Source of the DNA: an uncultured bacterium
GTDB lineage: Bacteria > UBP6 > UBA1177
DNA: 64,000 bases
Assembly (NCBI GenBank): GCA_905233945.1
Contig: CAJOFY010000005.1
Span: forward strand, 78,698-142,697
Direction: 5' to 3'
Part shown: positions 42,933-51,761 of the stretch, piece after piece
Position numbering within the stretch: position 1 is the first letter of the stretch
Layout: each line of letters opens with the position of its first letter
The notes under the pieces: model-generated
Databases searched by the model: none
What the model saw: only the letters and a program-made list of their open reading frames with translations
What the model was told of the DNA's origin: nothing
Position numbers and translations under genes: made by a program

Positions 42933-44249
42933 ATGAACGATCGAAGCAAGGAAACTTTTCTCGGACACCCGAAAGGGCTTTTTGTCCTCTTTTTTACCGA
43001 ACTTTGGGAACGTTTCTCGTTTTACGGAATGAAGGCGATTCTTGTTCTTTACATGGTTGCCTCCGTAGAGGAAGGCGGACTTGGCTGGAGCGACGCGAAA
43101 GGGCTCGCTATTCTCGGATATTACCAGCTTCTGGTCTACTTGATGTCGGTTCCCGGCGGATTTGTCGCTGACAGGCTGCTCGGACAGCGCAAAAGCGTCT
43201 ATTTGGGCGGACTTCTTCTCTGCGCCGGGCACTTTCTCATGGCTTATCCTCCGGTATGGGCGTTCTACGGCGCTTTAGGACTCATAATTTTAGGTGTCGG
43301 ACTCCTCAAACCCAACATTTCGACTATGGTCGGTGAGCTTTATCCAGACGGAGACCCGAGAAAAGACGCGGGTTTCACGATTTTCTACATGGGGATCAAT
43401 GTCGGCGCGTTCGCGGCAGGAATCGCAGTCGGCTGGCTTGCATACAAATACGGCTGGCACTGGGGATTCGGTCTTGCCGGCGTCGGAATGCTTGTAGGAC
43501 AGGCGGTTTATGCATACGGCCAGAGATATCTCGGAACTGCCGGGCAGCTTAAAACCAAAGCTGAAAGCGGTGCTGTTGCAGAAAAACAGCCTCTCACGGC
43601 ACTTGAAAAAAGGAAAATCGGGCTTGTTCTTTTTTCATTTTTCATAGTCATCATCTTCTGGGCAGCTTACGAGCAGGCGGGCGGACTTCTCAACCTCTAC
43701 ACAGACCGCTACACTGAGCGCAACTTCTTCGGATTTGAGATTCCGACGGCGTGGTTCCAGTCGCTGAACCCGCTTTACATCATGATTTTTGCTCCGATCG
43801 TGGCTGCTTTCTGGGTTTTCCTTGCAAAACATAAAAAAGAGCCTTCGGCAATCATGAAAATGGGGCTGGGAACTGTAATTCTCGGCATCGGCTTCATCTT
43901 TATGGTCGGAGCGTCGCTTGAAAGAGGCGGTGACGAAACTGTGAAAAGCAGTGCACTATGGCTCTGCATGGCATATTTCTTCAACACGATAGGCGAGCTC
44001 GCACTTTCGCCCGTTTCGCTTTCCTTCATAACGAACATGGCTCCGAAACGGATGACTTCGCAGATCATGGGGTGGTATTTCGCAGTCACCGGAATCGCGG
44101 CATGGCTCGCATCCAAAATCGGAACTCTTGCCGATGTTTTGGGCGAACTTTCGGTTTTCTCGCTTATCGCCGCCTTCACGATTGTTCTTGGCGCGCTTCT
44201 CATGATTGTCGCACCCAAAATCAATAAAATCGCCAATATTTCCGAATAA
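42933..44249 (+). CDS. POT/PTR-family proton-coupled oligopeptide transporter
   Basis: Imports di- and tripeptides with protons. The first helix has TELWERFSFYGMKAILVLYMV, containing the ExxERFxYYG-type motif needed for proton coupling. GVGLLKPNISTMVGELYPDGDPRKDAGFTIFYMGINVGAF is the PTR2 signature. At 438 residues with about 12 helices it is a little shorter than many POT proteins. ATG 42933 follows AAAGGTG. It likely shares the guaB transcript; the pairing has no obvious metabolic logic. Confidence 0.93.
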   Translation: MNDRSKETFLGHPKGLFVLFFTELWERFSFYGMKAILVLYMVASVEEGGLGWSDAKGLAILGYYQLLVYLMSVPGGFVADRLLGQRKSVYLGGLLLCAGHFLMAYPPVWAFYGALGLIILGVGLLKPNISTMVGELYPDGDPRKDAGFTIFYMGINVGAFAAGIAVGWLAYKYGWHWGFGLAGVGMLVGQAVYAYGQRYLGTAGQLKTKAESGAVAEKQPLTALEKRKIGLVLFSFFIVIIFWAAYEQAGGLLNLYTDRYTERNFFGFEIPTAWFQSLNPLYIMIFAPIVAAFWVFLAKHKKEPSAIMKMGLGTVILGIGFIFMVGASLERGGDETVKSSALWLCMAYFFNTIGELALSPVSLSFITNMAPKRMTSQIMGWYFAVTGIAAWLASKIGTLADVLGELSVFSLIAAFTIVLGALLMIVAPKINKIANISE

Positions 44250-44255
44250 TCTTAC

Positions 44256-44307
44256 ACGTTTCACCTCTCCGATTGTAACCTGAAACTTCCAATGTGACCT
44301 GAAACGT
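44256..44307. repeat. Iterated TGAAAC elements downstream of the POT gene
   Basis: Direct repeats TGTAACCTGAAAC (44274-44286) and TGTGACCTGAAAC (44293-44305). Also an inverted pair ACGTTTCA (44256-44263) and TGAAACGT (44300-44307). They lie between convergent genes. Function unknown; possible protein site or mobile-element remnant. Confidence 0.5.
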
Positions 44308-44353
44308 CTCCAAGGATTTAATTAAAGTCCAGAATTTCACTTGATTTCAGGGC

Positions 44354-44380
44354 AAAAAAAAGCCCCTCCGGAGAGGGGCT
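44354..44380 (-). terminator. Strong intrinsic terminator of the 44406-45536 lipoprotein gene
   Basis: Perfect stem AGCCCCTC (44361-44368) and GAGGGGCT (44373-44380) with loop CGGA. On the minus strand it is followed by a T-run read from 44361-44354. It lies 25 bp after the lipoprotein stop. Confidence 0.9.
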
Positions 44381-44405
44381 TAAAACTAACTCGAATGAAA
44401 TAGAA

Positions 44406-45536
44406 TTAAAGAGGTGAGCAAGCAACCCAAGGATATTCCGGACTGTTAAGGTCAGCAGTGATGTTGCCGCCGTAAATCGGAGCATTTTCCGAGTTGTAGA
44501 TTTCAAGGTTAGCACCGGTGATGGCTATGTGGCCGCCTGCACCTGCTGTAAGGTTGACTTCGCTGATTGTAAGTGAACCGACAGCAAATCCGTGATAGCA
44601 TGTGGTGTTCTGTCCTTCAGTCTCTTCGATGAAAATCATTACACTGTCACTCTGAGTGAGACCAACGGAAACCGTTCCTGTGGAGATGTTAGCAAACTGC
44701 ATCATAACAACAGGATTGAGAGGGGTCTGACCATTGTTGGTGAACGGAGTCTGAACAATACCGACAGCAGAGCCGTTGGTCATTGCATAGTAGTAAGCAC
44801 CCTGTGCACCAGCCGGCTGCAGAGAACCTGTATTACCGAGGTTACCTGTTGCAAAGTAAGACATGGTAACCATGCTCTGATCAAGCGAAGTCTCGTTTGT
44901 GAGAATGTAAGTTGCGTCTACATTAACCTGCATTGTGCCGTAAGGAGCGGGATAAGCTTCGTTCGGTGCTGCATAAGTAATTCCGCATGCTGCCGACTGT
45001 GACGGGCAGTTTTCTACAGAGCACTGAGCGGTCTGATTGCCTGAGCATGCTCCTGAGAAACAGGTGTACCAATCTTCATAACCTTGCTGTGCGTTTGCAC
45101 CGGCATTGTCATAGCAAGCCTGCATGCAAGCCTGATCATTGTCACCGCAGGTGTTCATGCACATAAAAATGTCTGCACAAGAGTCACCGGTGTTACCGCC
45201 ATTGTTACCACCTTCGTTTCCACCGTTGTTACCGCCTTCATTACCGCCTTCATTGCCGCCCTGGTTTCCACCTTCGTTTCCACCCTGGTTTCCGCCTTCG
45301 TTGTTGTTTTTAGCTTCGCATTTTCCTTGTGTGTTGCACGGTTTTTCTTCTGTGCACTGTTCATAATCTTTCCAGAATCCCTGGTCGCATGTCTGACTGA
45401 CATTGCCATTGCATCTGAAGATGCCCTGAGTTTCGCACCCTTCGTTGCCGCTTTCGCCGCCTTCATCGTCTCCGCCGCAGCTTACTACGAAAAGAGCTGC
45501 GATAAGGAGCATTGAAATCATCCAAAATTTTTTCAT
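44406..45536 (-). CDS. Cys-rich lipoprotein with Gly/Asn/Glu repeat linker (paralogue of the 14014-15075 product)
   Basis: ATG 45536 follows GGAGG and starts the signal MKKFWMISMLLIAALFVVSC; a longer reading upstream crosses the promoter. After a Cys-containing segment (CETQGIFRCNGNVSQTCDQGF) comes a linker of GGN/GGNEGGNQ repeats. The Cys domain (CADIFMCMNTCGDNDQACMQAC ... CFSGAC) and a beta domain from YPAPYGTMQV to the C-terminal ACSPL complete it. The last two domains match the lipoprotein at 14014-15075, while the linker differs completely. A good promoter and a perfect terminator bound it as a single gene, probably well expressed. Function unknown. Confidence 0.82.
   Translation of the reverse strand: MKKFWMISMLLIAALFVVSCGGDDEGGESGNEGCETQGIFRCNGNVSQTCDQGFWKDYEQCTEEKPCNTQGKCEAKNNNEGGNQGGNEGGNQGGNEGGNEGGNNGGNEGGNNGGNTGDSCADIFMCMNTCGDNDQACMQACYDNAGANAQQGYEDWYTCFSGACSGNQTAQCSVENCPSQSAACGITYAAPNEAYPAPYGTMQVNVDATYILTNETSLDQSMVTMSYFATGNLGNTGSLQPAGAQGAYYYAMTNGSAVGIVQTPFTNNGQTPLNPVVMMQFANISTGTVSVGLTQSDSVMIFIEETEGQNTTCYHGFAVGSLTISEVNLTAGAGGHIAITGANLEIYNSENAPIYGGNITADLNSPEYPWVACSPL
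45190..45308 (-). repeat. Short tandem repeat encoding the GGN-rich linker
   Basis: About nine degenerate 12-bp units of the type ACCGCCTTCGTT (plus strand), each coding Gly-Gly-Asn-Glu or a variant. Its length could vary between strains by slippage without loss of frame. Confidence 0.8.
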
Positions 45537-45594
45537 TGTAAAAAACCTCCAAAATAAAAAAACTAAAAAGGACTCAAAACCAAATAAACGAGAG

Positions 45595-45622
45595 ATATTA
45601 CACCGCAAAATTTTTAAGTCAA
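45595..45622 (-). promoter_or_regulatory. Candidate sigma-70 promoter of the GGN lipoprotein gene
   Basis: Minus strand TTGACT (45622-45617), 16-bp spacer, TAATAT (45600-45595), giving a leader of about 55 bp. Confidence 0.6.
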
Positions 45623-45671
45623 GCAACAATGTGTCTGCGGCTGCCAAATTGGTATGGTGTTTGTATGGTTT

Positions 45672-46503
45672 TTATCTTTTTTTGATGCGGTTCAGTTTTT
45701 TGAACTCGTTTACAAGGTCATCCATGTAGTTTTCGCGGTTTCGTATCCACATCGAATTTATTCCGAGTCTGTCGAAAGCGTCCTTTTTTTCAGCGATGAA
45801 GCGGTCGGTTCCGATGCGGGAGGTCTGCGAAAAATCGAGTGTCTCGACTGTTCCGCTTTCGGGGTCAAAAGTCCTCAAAGCCCCGTCGGTAAATGGCGCA
45901 AATAGCATTTCGTCAATGACTCCGACTGAGACGATTTCGTGTTTCAGAAGCGCTGGTTTCACCGATTCGGGCATTTTGTCGAAAAGCATGTCGGAAAGGA
46001 AAAATACGAGAGCTTTGCGCTTCATGACTTTGTTCAGAAACTTGAAAGCGGCGTCAGGGTCGGTTCCGCGCCCTGTCGGTTCGGCAGTAAGAAGCGAGCG
46101 GATGACTGTCAAAAGGTGGTTTTTCCCTTTTCTCGGTGGAATGTACTCTTCGACTTTATCCGAAAAATGCGCTGAAAGTGAGCGCAGCCACGATTGTCGT
46201 CATAGCGTCACGGATCCCTTCGTTCTGCCCGTAGATGCTCGAACCCGAAATATCGGCGACGATCAGAACGGTAAGTTCTCGTTCTTCCTGATAAAGTTTG
46301 ACGAAAGGTTTTCCCGTTCTCGCCGTGACGTTCCAGTCGATAAGACGCGCGTCGTCGTTTTCGGTGTATTCGCGCACCTCCTGAAATTCCAGCCCGTGAC
46401 CTTTGAACAAAGTCTGGTATGAACCCTGGAAATAGCTGTCCACCTTCTTTTTTACATTCAACTCTATGTATCTGATTTTTCTGAGCAATTCCTCGTTCAG
46501 CAT
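45672..46503 (-). pseudogene. DUF58 domain protein, interrupted by an out-of-frame deletion
   Basis: The 5' part from ATG 46503 (LNEELLRKIRYIELNVKKKVD ... ENDDARLIDWNVTARTGKPFVKLYQEERELTVLIVADISGSS) is a textbook DUF58/VWA-like N-terminus and stops at 46156. The rest continues in another frame as FSDKVEEYIPPRKGKNHLLTVIRSLL to 45672. The conserved strand between ALTFSA and FSDKVEEY (about 11 residues in relatives, of the NNDKVGL type) is missing, a loss of about 32 bp. DUF58 proteins usually accompany MoxR ATPases; none is present here. A sequencing or assembly error remains possible. Confidence 0.8.
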
Positions 46504-46615
46504 CGCAAATTCCCGCAACTTCCAACAAAAAACGGTCAAAAAACAGCGCTAATATTAAAATTATTTCAGAATCTGGCAAAAAAAATGTTGTGTACTTAGG
46601 AAGAGGGAATCCTTG

Positions 46616-47875
46616 TTATTCCGCCTTTTTTACGCAGCGGGTAAAAAAATAGGAAAAATATTTTGTGATCGCAAACACTGACGCATCATCGGCACTGATT
46701 GTCCATACTAATTCCGGATCATCGGACGCAAAGGTGGAAGACAAGAGGGTTTCATCCGTGTCACCGAATTCGCTGTATTTTCCGTCAGGATTTTCCGTAA
46801 GTTTTTCGCAACTGCACTCTTCCAAACTGTTAAATTCCGATGAAAGCTTATTTTCTTTCTCGCTGACTTCGCAGCTGCCGCCCGTGACTGTTCTTGCACA
46901 GTTGCGGATCGTCGTTCTGAGTTCGTCAATTGTCGGAAGTCTCCAGCCTTTCAAGTCGTTTATCTGGAAACTCTCACAATAATTTTTTCCTTCGTCCCAT
47001 GTTCCTCCCAGCGACATTTTTGACCAGTAAAGCCCGGTTGCAGGGTCAAAGCAGGTTTTTTTGCTTGACTGATTGCACTCTTTTATTTCTATTTCTCCGT
47101 TTTCCGGTTTTTCACCTTCCACGCAGCGCACGAAATAAACCGTGTATTTACTTGAAACATCAATGTAAGCAGAGTTGAAATCTATTCTCCATGCATCGTC
47201 GACATCTGCTTCCGACTGCTCAGAAGACGACCACAATGTTTTGCTTATATCGCCCAGTTTGCTGTATTTTCCGCTGAACTCTTCATCAAATTCGCATGAA
47301 CATCCATTTGCATCGGCAACCGAAAGCATGCCCTCGCTCTCGCTGACTTCGCAGCTGCCGCCTGTGGCAGTGATTTTGCAGTTTCTGATCAGAGTCCTGA
47401 GTTCGTCGATTGTCGGAAGCCTCCAGTCTGTTTTTCCCCCTTCTTCAAGATCCTCACAATATTGAACTGCCCTTTCCCAATCCATGTCGTTTTCTGAAAT
47501 TGAAGACCAGACTTTTCCGGTTTTTGAGTCGTGGCACGGAAAAAGGCTTGTCGGACTGCATTCGTAGGGATCGTCCGGATTGACTTCGCCTGTGTCTGAG
47601 TCTGAAGTGTCGGTTTTGTCCTCATCGGACGAAGTATCGCCTGTGTCTGAGTCTGAAGTATCGGTTTTGTCTTCGTCGGACGAAGTATTGCCCGTGTCAG
47701 AATCTTGAGTGTCGGTTTTGTCCTCGTCGGACGAAGTATCGCCTGTGTCAGAATCTGAAGTGCCGGTTTCGTCTGTATCCGGCTGAGTGTCGGAATCACC
47801 ATCTTTTTTTGAGCTGCCGCATGAAATTGTAACAAAAACAAAAATCGTCAGAAAAATAAGAATCAATTTTTTCAT
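46616..47875 (-). CDS. Lipoprotein with tandem DUF1566 domains
   Basis: The signal MKKLILIFLTIFVFVTISC ends in a lipobox. An Asp/Ser/Thr linker of three and a half 17-residue repeats (unit DSDTGDTSSDEDKTDTS) follows. Two DUF1566 domains of about 150 residues each share WRLPTIDELRT(L/T)IRNC, (T/V)TGGSCEVSE and a closing FVRCVE or FTRCVK. DUF1566 is common in surface lipoproteins of delta-type bacteria and has no known activity; its fold is related to formylglycine-generating enzymes and C-type lectins. Length 419. The start follows GGGAGG. Confidence 0.85.
   Translation of the reverse strand: MKKLILIFLTIFVFVTISCGSSKKDGDSDTQPDTDETGTSDSDTGDTSSDEDKTDTQDSDTGNTSSDEDKTDTSDSDTGDTSSDEDKTDTSDSDTGEVNPDDPYECSPTSLFPCHDSKTGKVWSSISENDMDWERAVQYCEDLEEGGKTDWRLPTIDELRTLIRNCKITATGGSCEVSESEGMLSVADANGCSCEFDEEFSGKYSKLGDISKTLWSSSEQSEADVDDAWRIDFNSAYIDVSSKYTVYFVRCVEGEKPENGEIEIKECNQSSKKTCFDPATGLYWSKMSLGGTWDEGKNYCESFQINDLKGWRLPTIDELRTTIRNCARTVTGGSCEVSEKENKLSSEFNSLEECSCEKLTENPDGKYSEFGDTDETLLSSTFASDDPELVWTISADDASVFAITKYFSYFFTRCVKKAE
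47592..47774 (-). repeat. 51-bp tandem repeat encoding the Asp/Ser/Thr linker
   Basis: Copies start at 47592, 47643, 47694 and a truncated one at 47745. They differ at only a few positions, so they expanded recently. Being a multiple of three, copy changes keep the frame. Confidence 0.9.
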
Positions 47876-47989
47876 TTTTACCTCCCAGAAAAGTTCAAAA
47901 GATTATAGTCCGATTTTTTAGAAATGCGATTCTTTTTGTGCTATAAGCGGCTGTTTTATGTTTTTATAAACTTGAAATTGGGGGGAATT

Positions 47990-49516
47990 ATGAAAAAAGT
48001 TTTTCTTAACGGTGAAAATCTCACTATCGATGATGTCGTTTTAGTTGCTAAAGGTCAGGCTGAAGTCGCGATCAACGAAAAGACGCGTGCTAAGATGGCG
48101 AAATGCCGCAAATTTGTCGATTCGATTCTTAAAAATGACAAGGCGGTCTACGGAATCAACACAGGTTTCGGTATTCTGAGCGATGTCAAAGTCGAGCACA
48201 AAGACCTCGAAACTTTGCAAATCAACCTCATCCGCAGCCACGCGATCGGTGTCGGCGCACCTTTCAACAAAGAGACTGTCAGAGCGATTATGCTTCTGCG
48301 TGCAAACGTTCTTGCGAAAGGTTTCAGCGGAATTTCACTTGAGACTTTTGACAAACTTCTTGAACTCCTCAACAAAGACATAATTCCTTTTATCCCGTCG
48401 CAGGGCAGTGTCGGTGCAAGCGGCGACCTCGCTCCTTTGGCTCATCTGGCGATCGTTCTCTGCGGAGAAGGTTTCGTAATGACAGATGAGGGCAAAATGG
48501 TTGAAACAGCTCAAGTTTTCAAGGAAAAAGGTATCAAACCGATAACGCTCAAGGCGAAAGAAGGACTTGCTCTCATTAACGGAACGCAGGTCATGACGGC
48601 TCTCGGCGCTCTCGCAGTCCACAGAGTCCACAACCTTCTTAAACTTGCAGATATCGCGCTTACATCTACAATCGAAGGCATCATGGGAACAGACCGCGCT
48701 TTCGACCAGAAAGTAAATATCGTCCGCGCTCACCCAGGACAGGCGGAAGTTTCAGAAAACGTTCTTAAACTTATCGCTAAATCGGAAATCCGCGAAAGCC
48801 ACCGCAACTGCCCGAAAGTCCAGGATGCATACAGCCTCCGCTGCGCTCCGCAGGTTCACGGCGCGGTTCGTGACGCACTCCGCCACGTCGAAAAAGTCAT
48901 CACGACAGAGCTCAACTCTTCGACTGACAACCCGCTTATTTTCCCCGACGAGAAAGAGACGATCTCTGCCGGAAACTTCCACGGCGAGCCGATCGGACTT
49001 GTTATGGATTACCTTACCGCAGCTGTTTCGGAACTCGGAAGCATTTCTGAAAGAAGGATCGAGCAGCTCATCAACCCCGTTTTCAACCAGGCTCCGGCAT
49101 TTTTGGTTAAAAACAAAGGTCTCAACAGCGGCTTCATGATCGCTCACGTCGCAGCTGCAAGCTTGGCAAGCGAGAACAAAACTCAGTCTTTCCCTGCAAC
49201 AGTCGATTCGATCCCGACATCTGCCGGAAAGGAAGACCACGTCAGCATGGGAACGACAGCTGCAAGAAAGTGCACAGCTGTAGTTGAAAACACCGTTAAA
49301 ATCATCTGCATCGAGCTTCTCACCGCAATGCAGGCGATCGATTTCAGAAAACCGATGAAGGCAGGTGCCGGAATCGAGCCCGTTTACAAACTTATCCGCA
49401 AAGATGTTCCTTTCATGGAAAACGACGCGTTCCTTCACCCGATGTTCATGAACGTTCTCAAGAAGGAATACGAAATCGTCAAAACGGCTGAAAAGGCAGT
49501 CGGCGCTCTCAAATAA
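47990..49516 (+). CDS. hutH: Histidine ammonia-lyase
   Basis: Removes ammonia from histidine to give urocanate, first step of histidine degradation. SVGASGDLAPLAHLA contains the Ala-Ser-Gly triad that forms the MIO cofactor. YGINTGFG, SSTDNPLIFP and the QDAYSLRC-like VQDAYSLRCAPQVHGA are further signatures. At 508 residues it has normal length. ATG 47990 follows GGGGGAATT. No hutU, hutI or hutG adjoins. Its last 28 bp are duplicated at 51866-51893, marking the left edge of an inserted restriction-modification module. Confidence 0.96.
   Translation: MKKVFLNGENLTIDDVVLVAKGQAEVAINEKTRAKMAKCRKFVDSILKNDKAVYGINTGFGILSDVKVEHKDLETLQINLIRSHAIGVGAPFNKETVRAIMLLRANVLAKGFSGISLETFDKLLELLNKDIIPFIPSQGSVGASGDLAPLAHLAIVLCGEGFVMTDEGKMVETAQVFKEKGIKPITLKAKEGLALINGTQVMTALGALAVHRVHNLLKLADIALTSTIEGIMGTDRAFDQKVNIVRAHPGQAEVSENVLKLIAKSEIRESHRNCPKVQDAYSLRCAPQVHGAVRDALRHVEKVITTELNSSTDNPLIFPDEKETISAGNFHGEPIGLVMDYLTAAVSELGSISERRIEQLINPVFNQAPAFLVKNKGLNSGFMIAHVAAASLASENKTQSFPATVDSIPTSAGKEDHVSMGTTAARKCTAVVENTVKIICIELLTAMQAIDFRKPMKAGAGIEPVYKLIRKDVPFMENDAFLHPMFMNVLKKEYEIVKTAEKAVGALK
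49489..49516 (+). repeat. Left copy of the 28-bp direct repeat (hutH 3' end)
   Basis: Identical over 28 bp to 51866-51893. This copy is the final nine codons of hutH (GAAAAGGCAGTCGGCGCTCT core, ending in TAA). Confidence 0.95.
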
Positions 49517-49532
49517 AATAATGAGGAAAAGA

Positions 49533-50306
49533 ATGAGTAATAATGGCGGTTATACCATTGCGGATGAAAATGTTTCTGAAGCTGATCTTCGTAAATTCTA
49601 TAAAAAGGCAAAAGAAGTATTAGAATTAAAAAGCAAAGATCTTGATCTGATTTTTGAAATTGCCCTTGAGAATCGCAAGCTTTTCCCGAATATGAACCTC
49701 AAAGGAAATGATAAAAATCCAAAGAACTATATTGATAGATGGGTTAAAGGCTATAGTGAAGCCAGGAACAATCTCCCGCATAGAAGAATCGCAAAACCCA
49801 AATCTACATGTAACGATCCTGCTATTACGGTGATGGTTCGAGTGGCTCGGAATATGACTGAACAACAGTCAAAAATCGGTGTAAGCAATCACAATTTATT
49901 CATGTCTGCAGAAAACATTCAAGGGAATCTTCTCGAAGAATATATCGCTTTAACAATAAGACCTTATGGATTTTTGTGGTGTAATGGTAATGTGTTGCAC
50001 GCGATTGATTTTTGTAATAGTAATGGTTCGTTTTTTCTCCAAGTTAAAAACAAATCCAACACTGAAAACAGTTCAAGCGATAAAATTAGAAAAGATACCA
50101 AAATTGAAAAATGGTATCGCCTCGGAACAAAAATCTGCAATGGTATCAAAGTTCCAGATTTCAAGTGGGATTATTTAAATGATTTAATTAAAATACATCT
50201 CACAGAGGGTACAAATCTTTCTCCATGCAATATGTCCGAAGAAGATTATCAGAACTTTCTTAAAGATGTCGCTTTGAACAATCATGAACTTATAACAGAT
50301 TTGTAG
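49533..50306 (+). CDS. Type II restriction endonuclease (possibly SinI-like)
   Basis: Expected to cut DNA at the site protected by the neighbouring C5 methyltransferase. ATG 49533 follows GAGGAAAAGA. The 257 residues include ENIQGNLLEEYIALTIRPYGFLWC and a nuclease-type core HAIDFCNSNGSFFLQVKNKSN (about 155-175), which fits a PD-(D/E)xK fold with Gln in place of the second acidic residue. The N-terminal third carries a basic segment (NNLPHRRIAKPKST). Codons are A/T-rich compared with hutH. Assignment rests on the motif and the partner gene; the SinI resemblance is tentative, so the recognition site is unknown. Confidence 0.75.
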   Translation: MSNNGGYTIADENVSEADLRKFYKKAKEVLELKSKDLDLIFEIALENRKLFPNMNLKGNDKNPKNYIDRWVKGYSEARNNLPHRRIAKPKSTCNDPAITVMVRVARNMTEQQSKIGVSNHNLFMSAENIQGNLLEEYIALTIRPYGFLWCNGNVLHAIDFCNSNGSFFLQVKNKSNTENSSSDKIRKDTKIEKWYRLGTKICNGIKVPDFKWDYLNDLIKIHLTEGTNLSPCNMSEEDYQNFLKDVALNNHELITDL

Positions 50307-50336
50307 AGATAGTCTTAAATTCCACCTACAAAAATC

Positions 50337-51761
50337 TTATGAGTTACCTGAATCAAAAAACGAAAGTTGTTCGTAGCTTTGAGTGTTTTCTTTAGCCTTT
50401 TTCAATGCATTATTCATGGCTGCCTGCCAGGTAATATCGTTAGTATTTTTGTATCTGGAATACAAATAACCTTCATATTGTGGTAGTTGCAGACCATTCA
50501 TGTCAGCAATTATAGTTTTAGCAATCGCTTCTCCGAGTTTTATTGGAACAGCATTGCCGATCTGTCTATATTGTTCAAGAATCGAACCGCAGATTTTCCA
50601 ATCATCAGGGAATCCTTGAATGCGGCTGTATTCTTCAACACTCAATGGTCTGTCTTCTGTAGGGTGACAAAGGTCTGTTGCCGGCATTGTAGGATTTGTG
50701 ACCAGTGTCGGAGACGGACGATCCCAGCTTATTCTCCTGAAAAAACCTGTTTTGCCGCCGCCTAATTCCAAATTTCTGCCCATGGCTTCTTTCTGGATTT
50801 CCTTAGGCAGATCTTTCCAATACTGCCCCGCTTTCAGCATACGATAATACTTGAGTCTATTGGGCGGAAATTCAATATAGTGATGTTCTTTGCCTTCTAT
50901 ATCTTCAACTGCTGAAGAAAAAGTGATCCATGATTCTAAGCCGAATTTGCAATCTTGATCATGGGTAGGAGATAAGTAGGGAACTTTTTTATTCCCAAGT
51001 TTCCCTATTATTACTACTCTTTCTCTAATCTGAGGAGCACCAAAATTTGCGGTGTTATAAAGTTCGAAAGAGAGGGTGTAGCCAGCTTTTTTTAAGCGGT
51101 CAAGAATAAGACACATTGCTCCGCCTTTTATGGGCTCTTCGATTTCACCATATGGATAAGGAGCTGACAATAAGCCCCTAACATTTTCAATGACAACATA
51201 AGTAGGAAGAATATCCTCTATAATTTTGATATAACGTAAAAAGACATTTCCTCTATCATCATTAAATGCTCTCCTTGCTCCAGCTGTGCTAAATGCTTGG
51301 CATGGCGGTCCTCCGAAAATAACATCTACCTTTTTGCCTTTTGGTACTTTTGCCAGTTTTAGGATTTCTTCAGCCGAATATTTATTAATGTCACCTATTA
51401 ACGCCATGTCAGGTTTGTTTTTTGCGATTGTCATACGGCAATATTTGTTGAATTCACAAGACAAAACAGCTTTGATTCCTGCGTTCTCCATGCCGATATC
51501 AAGTCCCATTGCTCCAGAAAAGAAGCTGAGGGCAACTATATTCGGAATATTGTCTGATAATCGTTGATGATCATCCGGTTCAATAGATACATCGTATGTT
51601 GCAACATATTCTTTTACAGAATTTGAACGAATCAACCATTGGCTTCCGATTCTATCAGCATAGAGTTTTTCTTCTCTTATCTGTTTTCTTACATACTGAG
51701 GTGTCACTTTAAGTTCATTTGCGACATCCTGAACAGTTAATAAATCAGCAGTTGTTTCCAC
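50337..51761 (-). CDS. DNA (cytosine-5) methyltransferase with N-terminal helix-turn-helix
   Basis: Methylates C5 of cytosine in the site cut by the partner nuclease. Residues 8-55 form an excisionase/MerR-type helix-turn-helix (LTVQDVANELKVTPQYVRKQIREEKLYADRIGSQWLI). The catalytic part follows: motif I LSFFSGAMGLDIGM, IV FGGPPCQAFSTAG with the nucleophile Cys (about 155), VI VIENVRG, VIII APQIRERV, then the target domain and IX-X (RIQGFPDDW; QIGNAVPIKLGEAIA). The start is GTG 51761 after AAGGAGGAGT. It converges on the nuclease gene with 30 bp between stops. The N-terminal domain may repress its own promoter. Confidence 0.92.
   Translation of the reverse strand: METTADLLTVQDVANELKVTPQYVRKQIREEKLYADRIGSQWLIRSNSVKEYVATYDVSIEPDDHQRLSDNIPNIVALSFFSGAMGLDIGMENAGIKAVLSCEFNKYCRMTIAKNKPDMALIGDINKYSAEEILKLAKVPKGKKVDVIFGGPPCQAFSTAGARRAFNDDRGNVFLRYIKIIEDILPTYVVIENVRGLLSAPYPYGEIEEPIKGGAMCLILDRLKKAGYTLSFELYNTANFGAPQIRERVVIIGKLGNKKVPYLSPTHDQDCKFGLESWITFSSAVEDIEGKEHHYIEFPPNRLKYYRMLKAGQYWKDLPKEIQKEAMGRNLELGGGKTGFFRRISWDRPSPTLVTNPTMPATDLCHPTEDRPLSVEEYSRIQGFPDDWKICGSILEQYRQIGNAVPIKLGEAIAKTIIADMNGLQLPQYEGYLYSRYKNTNDITWQAAMNNALKKAKENTQSYEQLSFFDSGNS

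Noticed and set aside
45672-46539. Two separate genes within the DUF58 region
   Set aside because: The two frames are consecutive parts of one family alignment and the second lacks its own ribosome site at 46112.
47592-47774. CRISPR-like array of 51-bp units
   Set aside because: The units are contiguous without unique spacers and translate in frame into a lipoprotein linker.
47947-47952. TATAAG as -10 box of hutH
   Set aside because: The spacer context TTTTTGTGC resembles other promoters here, but no acceptable -35 lies 16-17 bp upstream.
50300-50332. Bidirectional terminator between the convergent R-M genes
   Set aside because: TTTGTAG (50300-50306) and CTACAAA (50326-50332) can pair, but the stem is short and A/T-rich with a 19-base loop, so I do not call it.
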